Part shown: piece after piece, positions 24,821-33,161 of the stretch | Numbering within the stretch: position 1 is the first letter of the stretch | How the letters are laid out: every line of letters starts with the position of its first letter | DNA from: Falsiphaeobacter marinintestinus | Lineage (GTDB): Bacteria > Pseudomonadota > Alphaproteobacteria > Rhodobacterales > Rhodobacteraceae | NCBI RefSeq assembly: GCF_007923355.1 | Contig: NZ_VOGO01000005.1 | Span: 124,001-188,000, forward strand | Direction: 5' to 3' | DNA length: 64,000 nucleotides | Notes under the pieces: model-generated | The model's input: the letters and a program-made list of their open reading frames with translations, nothing else | Told to the model about the DNA's origin: nothing | Database searches by the model: none | Made by a program: the position numbers and the translations under genes

Positions 24821-25695
24821 TTAACCCAGCCCTTTGCACGCTCTTTCAGGAAACTCAGAAAGGCTTGTACCTTATAGGTCCGGTGCAGATCGACATGGGT
24901 CACCAGCCACAACCGGCCCGACCAATCGGGAAGGGCTGGCATCACTTCGATCAGATCGGGGTGGCGTTGTGCGGCCCAGACCGACAGAAACCCGATGCCC
25001 GCGCCCGACAATACAGCCTCTTCCAAAGCGAACCCGTTTGTGCAGCGAAAGGTGATCGCATCGCCCGGGACGCGCTCGCGGAACCATTTGTTGAACGGCG
25101 CACGGCTGTTTTCATTGTCGTTGCCAACAAAACGGTGCGATGGGAATTCTTCCAGCGACGCGGGAAGTCCGTATTTGTCGACATAGGCTTTGCTTGCGTA
25201 AAGACCGATGTCCTGAGACACGAAGGACTGCACGACATTGTCTGGTTGATCCGGGACGTTGCCCGCCCGTATCGCAACATGCGCTTCGCCGTATTCCAGC
25301 CGGAACAGACGTTCGCCCGTCAGATAGCGGACGATCAGGCCCGGATGTGCGGACTGAAAGTCGCTCATCACAGGAACCAGAAGCGGCGCGAGGGATTCCA
25401 GCGACGTTACGACCAGTTCTCCGGTCACGTCATCGCCCTGCCCCTTTAATCGTCCGGCCAACTGGCTGAACTGATCCTCGGTCGCTTGAGCCACTCGCAA
25501 CAGGTCTGTACCGGCCTCGGTCGCGGTATACCCGCGCGCATGTCTTTGAAACAGCTTCACGCCCAGCCGGTTTTCCAGCGCATCGATATGGCGGATAACC
25601 GTCGCGTGATGCACGCCCAGAACCTCGGCGGCACCGCTGACCGTGCCCATACGCGCCACCTGATAGGCGGTGCGTACCTCGTCCCAATTGTCCAT
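24817..25695 (-). CDS. LysR-family transcriptional regulator
   Basis: A 292-residue LTTR. The N-terminal helix-turn-helix reads VARMGTVSGAAEVLGVHHATVIRHIDALENRLG (split here: residues 13-45), followed by the periplasmic-binding-like effector domain. Divergent from azoR and coupled to the DMT transporter gene; LysR regulators usually control a divergent gene, so azoR is the best candidate target. A 5-bp inverted repeat (ATTGC-N10-GCAAT) in the 127-base gap is a possible site. Confidence 0.88.
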   Translation of the reverse strand: MDNWDEVRTAYQVARMGTVSGAAEVLGVHHATVIRHIDALENRLGVKLFQRHARGYTATEAGTDLLRVAQATEDQFSQLAGRLKGQGDDVTGELVVTSLESLAPLLVPVMSDFQSAHPGLIVRYLTGERLFRLEYGEAHVAIRAGNVPDQPDNVVQSFVSQDIGLYASKAYVDKYGLPASLEEFPSHRFVGNDNENSRAPFNKWFRERVPGDAITFRCTNGFALEEAVLSGAGIGFLSVWAAQRHPDLIEVMPALPDWSGRLWLVTHVDLHRTYKVQAFLSFLKERAKGWVK

Positions 25696-25748
25696 GATAT
25701 CGCCTCGACCAATGTGCAAAAACTAACATTTGATGTGATTTTTCATAT

Positions 25749-25768
25749 ATTGCGTTCGAAAATGCAAT
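25749..25768. promoter_or_regulatory. Candidate LysR operator in the lysR/azoR gap
   Basis: ATTGC, 10-base spacer GTTCGAAAAT, GCAAT. A short dyad inside the AT-rich divergent promoter, 55 bases before azoR. Fits the general dyad form of LysR sites, but is short. Confidence 0.4.
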
Positions 25769-25822
25769 AGTCATTTATTGAGGCAACCGCACATAACCGG
25801 ATTTCAAAAGGGAACGCCTCAT

Positions 25823-26404
25823 ATGACACGCACTGTTCTGCACATCGATGCCTCGGCCCGCCGTGAAGGGTCAACCACCCGCGCCATGACTGATCGTATT
25901 CTGGCCCGGCTTCAGCCATACAGCAGCGTTCGGCGTGATCTGTCGACTGCCCTGCCCCTGATCACCGAGGACTGGGTGAACGCCAATTTCACTCCGGCAG
26001 ACCAGCGAAGCGACGCCCAGCGCGAAACGCTGGCCCTGTCTGACGAATTGGTCGAGGAACTGCGCGCCGCCGATGCCATCGTGATCGGCCTGCCCGTGTA
26101 CAACTTTTCGGTCCCGGCAGCCTTCAAGGCCTGGATCGATCTGGTTGCCCGCGCCGGGGAAACGTTTCGATATACAGCCGAGGGTCCGCAGGGTTTGTTG
26201 ACGGACAAGCGCGCCATCGTGGCAATTGCCTCGGGCGGGACTGCGGTCGGGTCCGAGATCGACTTTGCCTCGGGCTATGTCCAGCACATCCTTGGTTTCA
26301 TGGGGATCAAAGACGTTGAGCTTGTCGCCGCAGACCGTCTGGCGATTGACCCCGAAGGCTCGCAAAAGGCGGCTGACGCAGCCATCGACCGGATCGCAGC
26401 CTGA
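25823..26404 (+). CDS. azoR: FMN-dependent NADH azoreductase
   Basis: A 193-residue flavodoxin-fold enzyme that reduces azo compounds and quinones with NADH and FMN. It begins TRTVLHIDASARREGSTTRAM, the FMN phosphate-binding loop; GLPVYNFSVPAAFKAWIDLVARAGETF is the typical AzoR central block; ASGG near residue 135 binds the isoalloxazine. The ATG at 25823 is preferred over one 45 bases upstream. Divergent from a LysR regulator. Length and motifs fit the family well. Confidence 0.92.
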   Translation: MTRTVLHIDASARREGSTTRAMTDRILARLQPYSSVRRDLSTALPLITEDWVNANFTPADQRSDAQRETLALSDELVEELRAADAIVIGLPVYNFSVPAAFKAWIDLVARAGETFRYTAEGPQGLLTDKRAIVAIASGGTAVGSEIDFASGYVQHILGFMGIKDVELVAADRLAIDPEGSQKAADAAIDRIAA

Positions 26405-26418
26405 TCAGAAGAATTGGG

Positions 26419-26441
26419 AAGACCGGTGACCCACCGGTCTT
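26419..26441. terminator. Terminator hairpin between convergent azoR and ybaK-like genes
   Basis: AAGACCGGTG, loop ACC, CACCGGTCTT: a perfect 10-bp stem with a short T-rich run after it on the plus strand, between two convergent stops. Confidence 0.75.
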
Positions 26442-26447
26442 TCCCCC

Positions 26448-26987
26448 TTAGGGGAGCCAGTTCACCTCACACCCCGTCAGGTCAAAAAACCGAAGCACGT
26501 CCTGTCGCGCCATCGCAACGGTCCGGTCATTGACCAGCGGATGCATGTAAATCACATCCGCCGCCTGCGCCGCCGCATCCATATAGAAGGTGACGTTCTT
26601 TTCCGATCCGGTGATCATGGCCAAAGGGCTGACAGCCCCCGGACGAATTCCCAGATTTTGCATCAACCGGTCGGCAGATCCGAAAGACAGGCTTCCGACA
26701 CCCAGTTCGGCACCCAGCGCCTTAAGGTCGATGTCGCGGTTCTGTTCCAGCGTGACTAGATAATTCCGCTTTTTCTTGTCGCGCAGATACAGGTTCTTGA
26801 TCCGCAGCGCGTTTTCGCCGGGAACCATGAACTGGCTTTCGACGGCTTTGGAGTCCTCTACAGTCCGCAACGGCACATGTTCGTGCAGGCGGTACGCCAG
26901 CCCCCAATCGTCAAGCTGGGCCAGCAAAGCGTCCGAACTGACGGGAAGGCTGCTCTGGTGAGCGGATGAGGCGTCAATGTTTGTCAT
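26448..26987 (-). CDS. YbaK/ProX-type aminoacyl-tRNA deacylase
   Basis: A 179-residue protein of the YbaK/EbsC/ProX editing-domain family, which hydrolyses mischarged tRNA such as Ala-tRNA(Pro). Typical features: HEHVPLRTVEDSKAV near residue 34, KNLYLRDKKKRNYLVTL (lysine-rich, about 64-80), and GIRPGAVSPLAMITG (about 113-127), the conserved G-x-x-P-G-x-x-x-P loop. The start MTNIDASS is chosen over a 30-residue extension. A Prodh-type (PrdX) deacylase role is likely by size. Confidence 0.88.
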   Translation of the reverse strand: MTNIDASSAHQSSLPVSSDALLAQLDDWGLAYRLHEHVPLRTVEDSKAVESQFMVPGENALRIKNLYLRDKKKRNYLVTLEQNRDIDLKALGAELGVGSLSFGSADRLMQNLGIRPGAVSPLAMITGSEKNVTFYMDAAAQAADVIYMHPLVNDRTVAMARQDVLRFFDLTGCEVNWLP

Positions 26988-27040
26988 GATCTTGCCTTGG
27001 TGGTCTGGGAAGCCGGTCTGTGTCGCCTGTAAAGTATCGA

Positions 27041-27763
27041 TTACGCGCTGACGCAAGCGGCAAACGTTTCCGCCCATGCCTTGTCAATCTCGGCGATGAC
27101 ATCGGGCGAGAATTGCTTGTCCTCTTCCCAGTATCGGCCGGACCCGACGAAATACCCTGCAGCCTGCTCCAACGCCAACGCCCGGCGCGCTATGTCCAGA
27201 TCGATTTGTCGACGCTTGGGGATAAATCGATCCAGGTCTGCGATATGGGTTCTTTGGTAGGGCAATGCTGACGGGTTCTGGCTGAGATTGCTGACCAGAC
27301 AGTCCTGTTGGGCTGCAAAATACTCGAACCGGTTTGCCTTGGCTGTGAGATCGGCCAGCGTGATGTCGTCGCGCAAGGGATCCGCCGTGCCCGTACCGTA
27401 GAAATGTGTATGGCCGGACGGGGGATAAACCATGTCGCACCCGAAGAAACACAAGTGATCAGGGCGCAATGCACCCAACGCCCAATAGGCTGCGGTGAAG
27501 GCCATCGTCGCGCCCGCATAGACAACCCCGCCATAGCGGTTCTGCGACGGAATATAGTCGGTGTGTGTCACGATCTGCTGCCCTGGGGCGATATCGCTTG
27601 GGTGACGGTCTTGTGGGAAATCCTCGGGGTGAATGAAATAAGTCCAGTCGCTGCGCACCCGCCAGGCGTTGTTGATAACAACAATTGCGTCAAACTGCTC
27701 ACGCGGCCAGTCACGCGCCTCGACGGCATTCGGCGCACTGCCGAGGATCAGGACTCTGGTCAT
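27041..27763 (-). CDS. Hypothetical protein with N-terminal Rossmann-like motif
   Basis: A 240-residue cytosolic protein. The first strand and loop (TRVLILGSAPNAVEARDWP) look like the ILGNGPS start of some glycosyltransferase-like and DUF115-type proteins; FDAIVVINNAW and FFGCDMVYPPSGHTHFYG further in support a nucleotide- or sugar-binding fold. I know no function. A short alpha-helical C-terminus ends ACVSA. It lies 53 bases downstream of the ybaK-like start on the same strand. Confidence 0.65.
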   Translation of the reverse strand: MTRVLILGSAPNAVEARDWPREQFDAIVVINNAWRVRSDWTYFIHPEDFPQDRHPSDIAPGQQIVTHTDYIPSQNRYGGVVYAGATMAFTAAYWALGALRPDHLCFFGCDMVYPPSGHTHFYGTGTADPLRDDITLADLTAKANRFEYFAAQQDCLVSNLSQNPSALPYQRTHIADLDRFIPKRRQIDLDIARRALALEQAAGYFVGSGRYWEEDKQFSPDVIAEIDKAWAETFAACVSA

Positions 27764-27786
27764 GGGGCGCCTTTATGCTTTTGCCA

Positions 27787-27900
27787 TTATTCGAGGTAAG
27801 TGGGGCCGCGCCCGAATTTGACCAGCCCGTCCACCAATTTTCTGCGGAACAGATTCCACCGCGAACAACGACCGAGCCTAAACTTGGGGAAAGGGGTCAC
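27787..27900 (-). CDS. Candidate 37-residue basic protein, translationally coupled
   Basis: GTG at 27898-27900 overlaps the TGA of the upstream gene (GTGA) and opens a 37-codon frame ending at TAA 27787-27789. The product is MTPFPKFRLGRC followed by SRWNLFRRKLVDGLVKF and GRGPTYLE: basic, amphipathic, one Cys. Overlap of start and stop is the same arrangement as several real gene pairs in the window. It is too short for statistical support by codon use and lacks a clear ribosome site of its own, so this is a proposal. Confidence 0.4.
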   Translation of the reverse strand: MTPFPKFRLGRCSRWNLFRRKLVDGLVKFGRGPTYLE

Positions 27901-28439
27901 CCAATGAATGCGCAATAGGTTTGGACATAACGGTGATAGCCAGAGGTGAACAAACGCGCCTTTTGTTCGACATCGGGCCCCGTGTGAGAAATGTATCCCG
28001 ACGGCTGTTTTTCGAAGTAGTGTGTGGTTCCGTCACCGCGCGGAGATGGTTCAATCTCTCCCTCTTGCGGGCGATGAAAGGGTTTTTCGTGGGTAAATTC
28101 GAAGCCGTCCTTGGCATTGAAAACAATGAACACATCCCCGGGCGACCCTTCGCTGAAAAAGTAATGGCGTAGCGCGCCATCCGTGGGGAACTCCGACAGA
28201 TCGACCAACAGCATGGGAAATTCGAACGACGTCCATAAAACCCAGCCTTCATCCTCAAGATACTTCCAGCGATAGGTCGTCAACTGGCAATCGTTCACCT
28301 CGACTGCGTGACGTTCGTCTTTGTATTCGTTCTGATCCGCCAGTTCGATCTGCGCGATCAGCGACTCGCGGGTTTCTTCGGCCAGCAGCGATCCGGCCTG
28401 CCAAAAACCGATCATCAAGGCCGTCAGTAGTATCTTCAT
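27897..28439 (-). CDS. Secreted hypothetical protein
   Basis: A 180-residue protein with a clear signal peptide (MKILLTALMIGFWQAGSLLA, cleavage after residue 20). The mature part is acidic, beta-rich and has two Cys (NDCQLTTYRW near residue 50 and QTYCAFIG at the end) that may pair. I recognise no domain. Its stop overlaps a possible small downstream ORF. Divergent from a small membrane protein gene. Confidence 0.7.
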   Translation of the reverse strand: MKILLTALMIGFWQAGSLLAEETRESLIAQIELADQNEYKDERHAVEVNDCQLTTYRWKYLEDEGWVLWTSFEFPMLLVDLSEFPTDGALRHYFFSEGSPGDVFIVFNAKDGFEFTHEKPFHRPQEGEIEPSPRGDGTTHYFEKQPSGYISHTGPDVEQKARLFTSGYHRYVQTYCAFIG

Positions 28440-28580
28440 GCCGGGGTCACCTTAGTGTCGCGCGCGTTTCTCCCATCGTGAGAAATCAAGAATTGGAGCA
28501 CAACCGGAAAGTGGTTCTGCAACGGATCGATCTGCCCACTTTTTTCAACATCCCCGGATCGCTTTCGCTATGATCCGATC

Positions 28581-29081
28581 ATGATGACTGTCCCCCGCAA
28601 TACCCACGAGCAGCTTATCATCGCCGACACACCGTGGCTGATCGGGATCGCATTGGTCTTCTTTATTGTGGCTTTCGGTGGTGCCGGTGCGTTTGCTGCG
28701 TTGGCAGGGATTCGCGATGGGGACATTGTTCTGATCTTGTTCGGGGCTGTCTTCGCAGTTCTTGGTGGAGGACTGGGCGTTGGCGGCCTAAATGTGTTTG
28801 TACGGCGGGTTCAGGTGATATTTGACCGGACTGACAATACGCTCACCATCCGACGGCGAACGTTGTTCGATTATTCAGAAGTACACCACCCTTTGACTGA
28901 CCTGTCTCATGCCAAACTTGAGAAAACCACCGGTAAGAAGGGCGGTGCGATGTATCGACCGGTCCTGGTTTTCGACAAGGGAATGAGCGCAGGGGACCAT
29001 CCCATCGTCCAAGCCTTTACCAACACTGGCGGCCCGAAACGGCTGGTCGATGCAGTCAACAGGTGGATGACACTGGCATAA
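28581..29081 (+). CDS. Membrane-anchored protein of unknown function (two helices plus C-terminal domain)
   Basis: A 166-residue protein. Two membrane helices (WLIGIALVFFIVAFGGAGAF, about 19-38; IVLILFGAVFAVLGGGLGVGG, about 49-69) are followed by a roughly 95-residue cytoplasmic part (VQVIFDRTDNTLTIRRRTLF and so on) that reads like a PH-like beta domain ending in an amphipathic helix. No function known. Start may be ATG 28581 or the next codon. Confidence 0.7.
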   Translation: MMTVPRNTHEQLIIADTPWLIGIALVFFIVAFGGAGAFAALAGIRDGDIVLILFGAVFAVLGGGLGVGGLNVFVRRVQVIFDRTDNTLTIRRRTLFDYSEVHHPLTDLSHAKLEKTTGKKGGAMYRPVLVFDKGMSAGDHPIVQAFTNTGGPKRLVDAVNRWMTLA

Positions 29082-29168
29082 GTTGACTCGGCTGGCTTTT
29101 GCGCGTATCCACCCGATCCAATATCCGGAAGTACCACATCTTCCGGTCCCTTGAGTCGTTCAGGGATC

Positions 29169-29200
29169 GCCCCCCACCAGCGTGTTACGCCCGTGGGGGC
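29169..29200. other. Long imperfect hairpin between a hypothetical gene and ffh
   Basis: GCCCCCCAC and GTGGGGGC pair around an inner GCGT-GTT-ACGC hairpin. A further 7-bp hairpin (CCGGAAG, 8-base loop, CTTCCGG) lies at 29125-29146. No T-run follows either. They may end the upstream transcript or lie in the ffh leader. Confidence 0.4.
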
Positions 29201-29308
29201 ATCTTCGTTTGGAACGACGCCACTTTGCTGGCACAGGGTGTTTGAGATTTGAACCGCGCCTTCTTAAGTTGAGGGCACATGAGAGAAACCGGCGAAAGGG
29301 CCGCAGGC

Positions 29309-30820
29309 ATGTTTGAAAATCTATCCGAACGCCTATCCGGCGTCTTTGACCGACTGACCAAACAGGGCGCGCTGTCTGACGAGGACGTCAAAACCGCTCT
29401 GCGCGAAGTGCGGGTTGCTTTGCTTGAGGCCGACGTGTCGCTGCCCGTGGCGCGCGATTTCATCAAGAAGGTTCAGGAACAGGCCACCGGTCAATCGGTG
29501 ACCAAATCGGTCACACCCGGCCAGCAGGTCGTCAAGATCGTCCACGACGCGTTGGAAGACGTGCTGCGTGGCGACGAAGACCCCGGCAAGCTGAAAATCG
29601 ACAACCCACCCGCGCCGATCCTGATGGTCGGCTTGCAGGGCTCGGGCAAGACCACGACCACCGGCAAACTGGCCAAGCGCCTGACCGAAAAAGAAGGCAA
29701 ACGGGTCTTGATGGCCTCGCTTGACGTTTATCGCCCGGCGGCCATGGAACAGCTTAAAGTGCTGGGCACGCAGATTGGCGTGGATACGTTGCCGATCGTT
29801 CCGGGTGAAAAACCCGTACAGATTGCCAAGCGCGCCAAGCAGCAGGCCGCCTTGGGTGGATATGACGTCTATATGCTCGACACTGCCGGGCGTCTGCACA
29901 TCGACGAAGTTCTGATGGACGAGGTTGAACAGGTCCGTAACGCGGTCGACCCGCGCGAAACCCTGCTGGTCGTGGATGGCCTGACCGGTCAGGTCGCGGT
30001 TGAGGTCGCCGAAGAATTCGACGCCAAGATCGGCATTTCCGGCGTTGTCCTGACCCGGATGGACGGCGACGGCCGTGGCGGTGCCGCCCTGTCGATGCGC
30101 GCCGTCACCGGCAAGCCGATCCGCTTCGTGGGTCTGGGCGAAAAGATGGACGCCCTGGAAACCTTTGAACCCGAACGGATCGCCGGTCGGATTCTGGGCA
30201 TGGGCGACATCGTTGCGCTGGTTGAAAAGGCCCAAGACACAATCGAGGCCGAACAGGCCGAGCGTATGGTCAAGCGCATGATGAAAGGTCAGTTCAACAT
30301 GAACGACCTCAAGATGCAGCTGGAACAGATGCAACAGATGGGTGGCATGGAAGGCATGATGTCGATGATGCCCGGCATGAACAAGATGGCCAAACAGGTC
30401 GAAGATGCCGGGTTTGACGACAAAATGCTGAAACGTCAGATCGCGATGGTCCAGTCGATGACCAAGAAAGAGCGCGCCAATCCGCAACTGCTTCAGGCGT
30501 CGCGCAAGAAGCGGATCGCTGCCGGATCCGGCATGGAAGTCAGCGACCTGAACAAGCTTCTGAAAATGCACCGTCAGATGTCGGACATGATGAAGAAGAT
30601 GGGCAAGATGGGCAAAGGCAAGATGCTGAAACAGGCCATGAAAGGCATGTTCGGCAAAGGCGGCATGCCTGCAGATATGGCCGCGGGCATGGACCCCAAA
30701 GCCCTGGAAGCAGCCGCCAAACAGATAGGTGGCGGCAAGGGCATGCCCGGCGGATTGCCCGGTCTAGGTGGCGGCATGGGCCTGCCTTCGGGTCTGAGCG
30801 GATTCGGGAAGAAGAAGTAA
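29309..30820 (+). CDS. ffh: Signal recognition particle protein Ffh
   Basis: A 503-residue GTPase that binds signal sequences and 4.5S RNA and docks with FtsY to deliver membrane proteins. N domain 1-90, G domain about 95-295 with G1 GLQGSGKTTTTGKLAK, DVYRPAAMEQL, DTAGRLH and TRMDGDGRGGA. The C-terminal M domain is rich in Met and Lys (MEQMQQMGGMEGMMSMMPGM and SGMEVSDLNKLLKMHRQM) and ends in a Gly/Met tail. The start MFENLSERLSG is standard; an upstream ATG adds ten unsupported residues. Confidence 0.96.
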   Translation: MFENLSERLSGVFDRLTKQGALSDEDVKTALREVRVALLEADVSLPVARDFIKKVQEQATGQSVTKSVTPGQQVVKIVHDALEDVLRGDEDPGKLKIDNPPAPILMVGLQGSGKTTTTGKLAKRLTEKEGKRVLMASLDVYRPAAMEQLKVLGTQIGVDTLPIVPGEKPVQIAKRAKQQAALGGYDVYMLDTAGRLHIDEVLMDEVEQVRNAVDPRETLLVVDGLTGQVAVEVAEEFDAKIGISGVVLTRMDGDGRGGAALSMRAVTGKPIRFVGLGEKMDALETFEPERIAGRILGMGDIVALVEKAQDTIEAEQAERMVKRMMKGQFNMNDLKMQLEQMQQMGGMEGMMSMMPGMNKMAKQVEDAGFDDKMLKRQIAMVQSMTKKERANPQLLQASRKKRIAAGSGMEVSDLNKLLKMHRQMSDMMKKMGKMGKGKMLKQAMKGMFGKGGMPADMAAGMDPKALEAAAKQIGGGKGMPGGLPGLGGGMGLPSGLSGFGKKK

Positions 30821-30876
30821 CCAGAGATGCTTGCGCTGTCCCTTTCATATCCAAGCGAATGCGCCCGCCACTTGCG

Positions 30877-30897
30877 AGATTTTTCGACGAAAAATCT
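30877..30897. repeat. 21-bp palindromic repeat, copy 1
   Basis: AGATTTTTCG-A-CGAAAAATCT, a perfect 10-bp inverted repeat around one base, between ffh and the first GNAT gene. The same core occurs at 44385-44405 and 60476-60496. Flanks GCG before and TTGG after are shared with copy 2 in part. Confidence 0.8.
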
Positions 30898-30927
30898 TGG
30901 CGTTGCGCGGGTGGATAGGGTGCGCCT

Positions 30928-31470
30928 GTGCCTGTGATCCCCACCCTTGAAACCGACCGCCTTATCCTGCGCGGCCCCAGTATGGACGATTTTGAACCGT
31001 TCGCAGCATTCTATGCTTCGGACCGGGCGAAATTTGTCGGCGGGCCGCTGGACAAAGAAGGCAGTTGGCGGATGCTCGCGATGGAGATCGGGCACTGGAT
31101 GCTCAAAGGATACGGCCGCTGGACCGTCGCATTGAAAGACACGACTGAGCCCATCGGCATGATCGGACCGTTCTGCCCGCATGGCTGGCCCGAGCCGGAA
31201 ATTGGCTGGGATCTGTTCAACGGATACGAAGGCAAAGGGTTCGCCACCGAAGCGGCTGTGGCATCTCGGGATTATGCCTATGACATCCTCGGTTGGGACA
31301 CAGCAATCAGCCTGGTGAAATACGGTAACGACAAATCCGCCGCTCTGGCATTGCGGTTGGGTGCGAAGCCCGATGGCGACTTCACCCATGACCGTCATGG
31401 TCTGATGCAGGTCTATCGTCACCCGGCGCCGCAAGAATTGACCGACGGCGGGATCGAGGCCTATTCATGA
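30928..31470 (+). CDS. GNAT acetyltransferase (RimJ/RimL-like), tandem copy 1
   Basis: A 180-residue N-acetyltransferase. Starts with the RimJ/RimL signature LETDRLILRGPSMDDF (residues 6-21). Acetyl-CoA loop in GYEGKGFATEAAVASRDYAY (about 98-117), and the end YGNDKSAALALRLGAKPDGDF is the usual N-x-x-S-x-x-x-x-x-x-x-G region. The start is GTG; the upstream region has only weak purines. First of four adjacent paralogues joined by ATGA overlaps. Substrate unknown; RimJ/RimL relatives acetylate protein N-termini or small amines. Confidence 0.86.
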   Translation: MPVIPTLETDRLILRGPSMDDFEPFAAFYASDRAKFVGGPLDKEGSWRMLAMEIGHWMLKGYGRWTVALKDTTEPIGMIGPFCPHGWPEPEIGWDLFNGYEGKGFATEAAVASRDYAYDILGWDTAISLVKYGNDKSAALALRLGAKPDGDFTHDRHGLMQVYRHPAPQELTDGGIEAYS

Positions 31471-31994
31471 CCGGCTTCACCCTGCCCATCCCGGTGATCG
31501 AAACCGAACGCTTGTTGCTGCGCGGTCCGCGCGAGGACGATTTTGAAGCGCATGCCACCTTCATGGCCTCGGATCGCTCTGGCTTTGTCGGCGGCCCGCA
31601 AGACCGTTGGGGCAGTTGGCGCGGGTTGCTGGGGCAATTCGGCCACTGGGCTTTGCGCGGCTTTGGCTTCTGGACGGTCACCGCCCGCAAGACCGGTGAG
31701 CCTTTGGGCAAAACCGGGTTCATCGACAACGATGGCTGGGACGAAACCGAACTGGGCTGGCATGTCTACGAGCAGGCCGAAGGCAAAGGCATCGCGTTCG
31801 AGGCCGTTCAGGCGGTACGCGCATACGGCGCTGAAAAGCGCGGGCTGGATGGCGTGATCTCGTATATCGACCCGGCCAACACCCGCTCGGTCAAGTTGGC
31901 CGAACGGCTGGGCGCAACGTTTGAACGGACCGGCGAAGTGGTGGGCAAGCCCTGCCATGTTTATCGCCATCCCAAGGTCAGAGGTGTCGCATGA
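31467..31994 (+). CDS. GNAT acetyltransferase, tandem copy 2
   Basis: A 175-residue paralogue of the preceding gene: IPVIETERLLLRGPREDDFEAH at the start, VGGPQDRWGSWRGLL mirroring copy 1's VGGPLDKEGSWRML, and EQAEGKGIAFEAVQAV as the acetyl-CoA loop. Its ATG overlaps the stop of copy 1 by 4 bases and its stop overlaps copy 3, so all are translated from one message. The shared WxxEx-LGWHxY segment suggests a similar fold with a diverged pocket. Confidence 0.86.
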   Translation: MTGFTLPIPVIETERLLLRGPREDDFEAHATFMASDRSGFVGGPQDRWGSWRGLLGQFGHWALRGFGFWTVTARKTGEPLGKTGFIDNDGWDETELGWHVYEQAEGKGIAFEAVQAVRAYGAEKRGLDGVISYIDPANTRSVKLAERLGATFERTGEVVGKPCHVYRHPKVRGVA

Positions 31995-32503
31995 TTGCTG
32001 CCACGCATCTCAAAACAGAACGTCTGACCCTGCGCCCCATCGCCGCCGAAGATCTGGATGCGTTCCGGGCCTATTGCCTCAGCGACCGCACGCAGTTCGT
32101 CGGGGGCCCAACGGATTCCATCCGCGCGTTCGAAAAATTCGCTGCGATGGCCGGCCACTGGCCCCTGCGCGGGTTTGGCCGTTACGTGATCGATCTGGAT
32201 GGTCACGGGATTGGCCATGCAGGCCCGATGCAGCTGGATGACAATGACGTGCCCGAATTGACCTGGAGCCTGTGGAGCAAGGACGTCGAAGGCCAGGGGT
32301 ATGCCACCGAAGCGGTTCTCTGCATCCTTGATCACGTGTTGAACGATCTGCGCTGGACCGACCTGATCGCCCGCGTGCACCACGACAATGTTGCCTCACT
32401 GGCCGTGGCACGACGCGCCAATGGCATGCTTGATACGCAGGCCGCCGCGCCGGACTGGCTGCCGCAAAGCGTCACTTTCCGTTTCTTCCAAGAGGCCGCG
32501 TGA
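31991..32503 (+). CDS. GNAT acetyltransferase, tandem copy 3
   Basis: A 170-residue paralogue: LKTERLTLRPIAAEDLDAFRAY at the start, VGGPTDSIRAFEKFA in the same place as in copies 1 and 2, and VEGQGYATEAVLCILDHV as the acetyl-CoA loop. The C-terminus (VARRANGMLDTQ) is the most diverged of the four. Overlaps both neighbours by 4 bases. Confidence 0.85.
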   Translation: MIAATHLKTERLTLRPIAAEDLDAFRAYCLSDRTQFVGGPTDSIRAFEKFAAMAGHWPLRGFGRYVIDLDGHGIGHAGPMQLDDNDVPELTWSLWSKDVEGQGYATEAVLCILDHVLNDLRWTDLIARVHHDNVASLAVARRANGMLDTQAAAPDWLPQSVTFRFFQEAA

Positions 32504-33105
32504 TGCCCCAGAACATTCCTGTCATCGAAACCAAACGCCTGGTTCTGCGCGGCCCTGAGGCCGAGGATTATCCGGATTTCAAAGCGACGTTCACCAGCTA
32601 TCGTGCGCGGTTCATGGGCGGCCCTCTGAATGCCTATGAAAGCTGGATGTTGTACGCTGCCGAAATCGGGCATTGGGAAATCCGCGGCTATGGCATGTGG
32701 ATGATCCATGACAAGATCACCGACGAAACCTATGGCATGGCCGGTGGGTGGATGCCTGCGAAATGGCCCGAGAAAGAACTGGCCTGGGTGATCTGGCCCG
32801 ACGCTGCCGGACATGGGTATGCACTTGAAGCCGTGGATGCCGCCCGTCGCTTTTTCTATTCCGAACGCGAGTGGGACACCGCGGTCAGCTATATCGACCC
32901 CAAGAACCTGGATTCGATCCGGCTGGCAGAACGGTTGGGAGCCACCAAGGACAAGACTGCCCCCACCATCGACGGAAGCGATGCGGTTTATCGGCATCCG
33001 TCGCCCGCAGAGCTGAACGGAACGCAGCTGGCGCACGGAATTGAGATGGAGATCAGCCACTATCAGGACCCGCTTTTCAAACCGAAGGGCTGGGCCATTG
33101 ACTGA
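32500..33105 (+). CDS. GNAT acetyltransferase, tandem copy 4
   Basis: A 201-residue paralogue: IPVIETKRLVLRGPEAEDYPDF at the start, MGGPLNAYESWMLYAAEIGHWEIRGYGMW as the family block, and AAGHGYALEAVDAARRFFY as the acetyl-CoA loop. It is longer than the others by a C-terminal tail (HGIEMEISHYQDPLFKP) not seen in copies 1-3. Last of the four-gene coupled set; chorismate mutase follows after 50 bases. Confidence 0.86.
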   Translation: MMPQNIPVIETKRLVLRGPEAEDYPDFKATFTSYRARFMGGPLNAYESWMLYAAEIGHWEIRGYGMWMIHDKITDETYGMAGGWMPAKWPEKELAWVIWPDAAGHGYALEAVDAARRFFYSEREWDTAVSYIDPKNLDSIRLAERLGATKDKTAPTIDGSDAVYRHPSPAELNGTQLAHGIEMEISHYQDPLFKPKGWAID

Positions 33106-33161
33106 TCTTTTCCGCACCTTTTTGGGGTGCCCAACCGACATGCAGTACCGGGGAGATGCCC

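Noticed and set aside
29082-29308. SRP RNA (ffs) next to ffh
   Set aside because: The conserved GGAA-loop core with AGCAGCC-type sequence is not present in this gap.
29333-30571. 412-codon minus-strand frame opposite ffh
   Set aside because: His/Gln-rich shadow of the Ffh coding sequence; no known domain.
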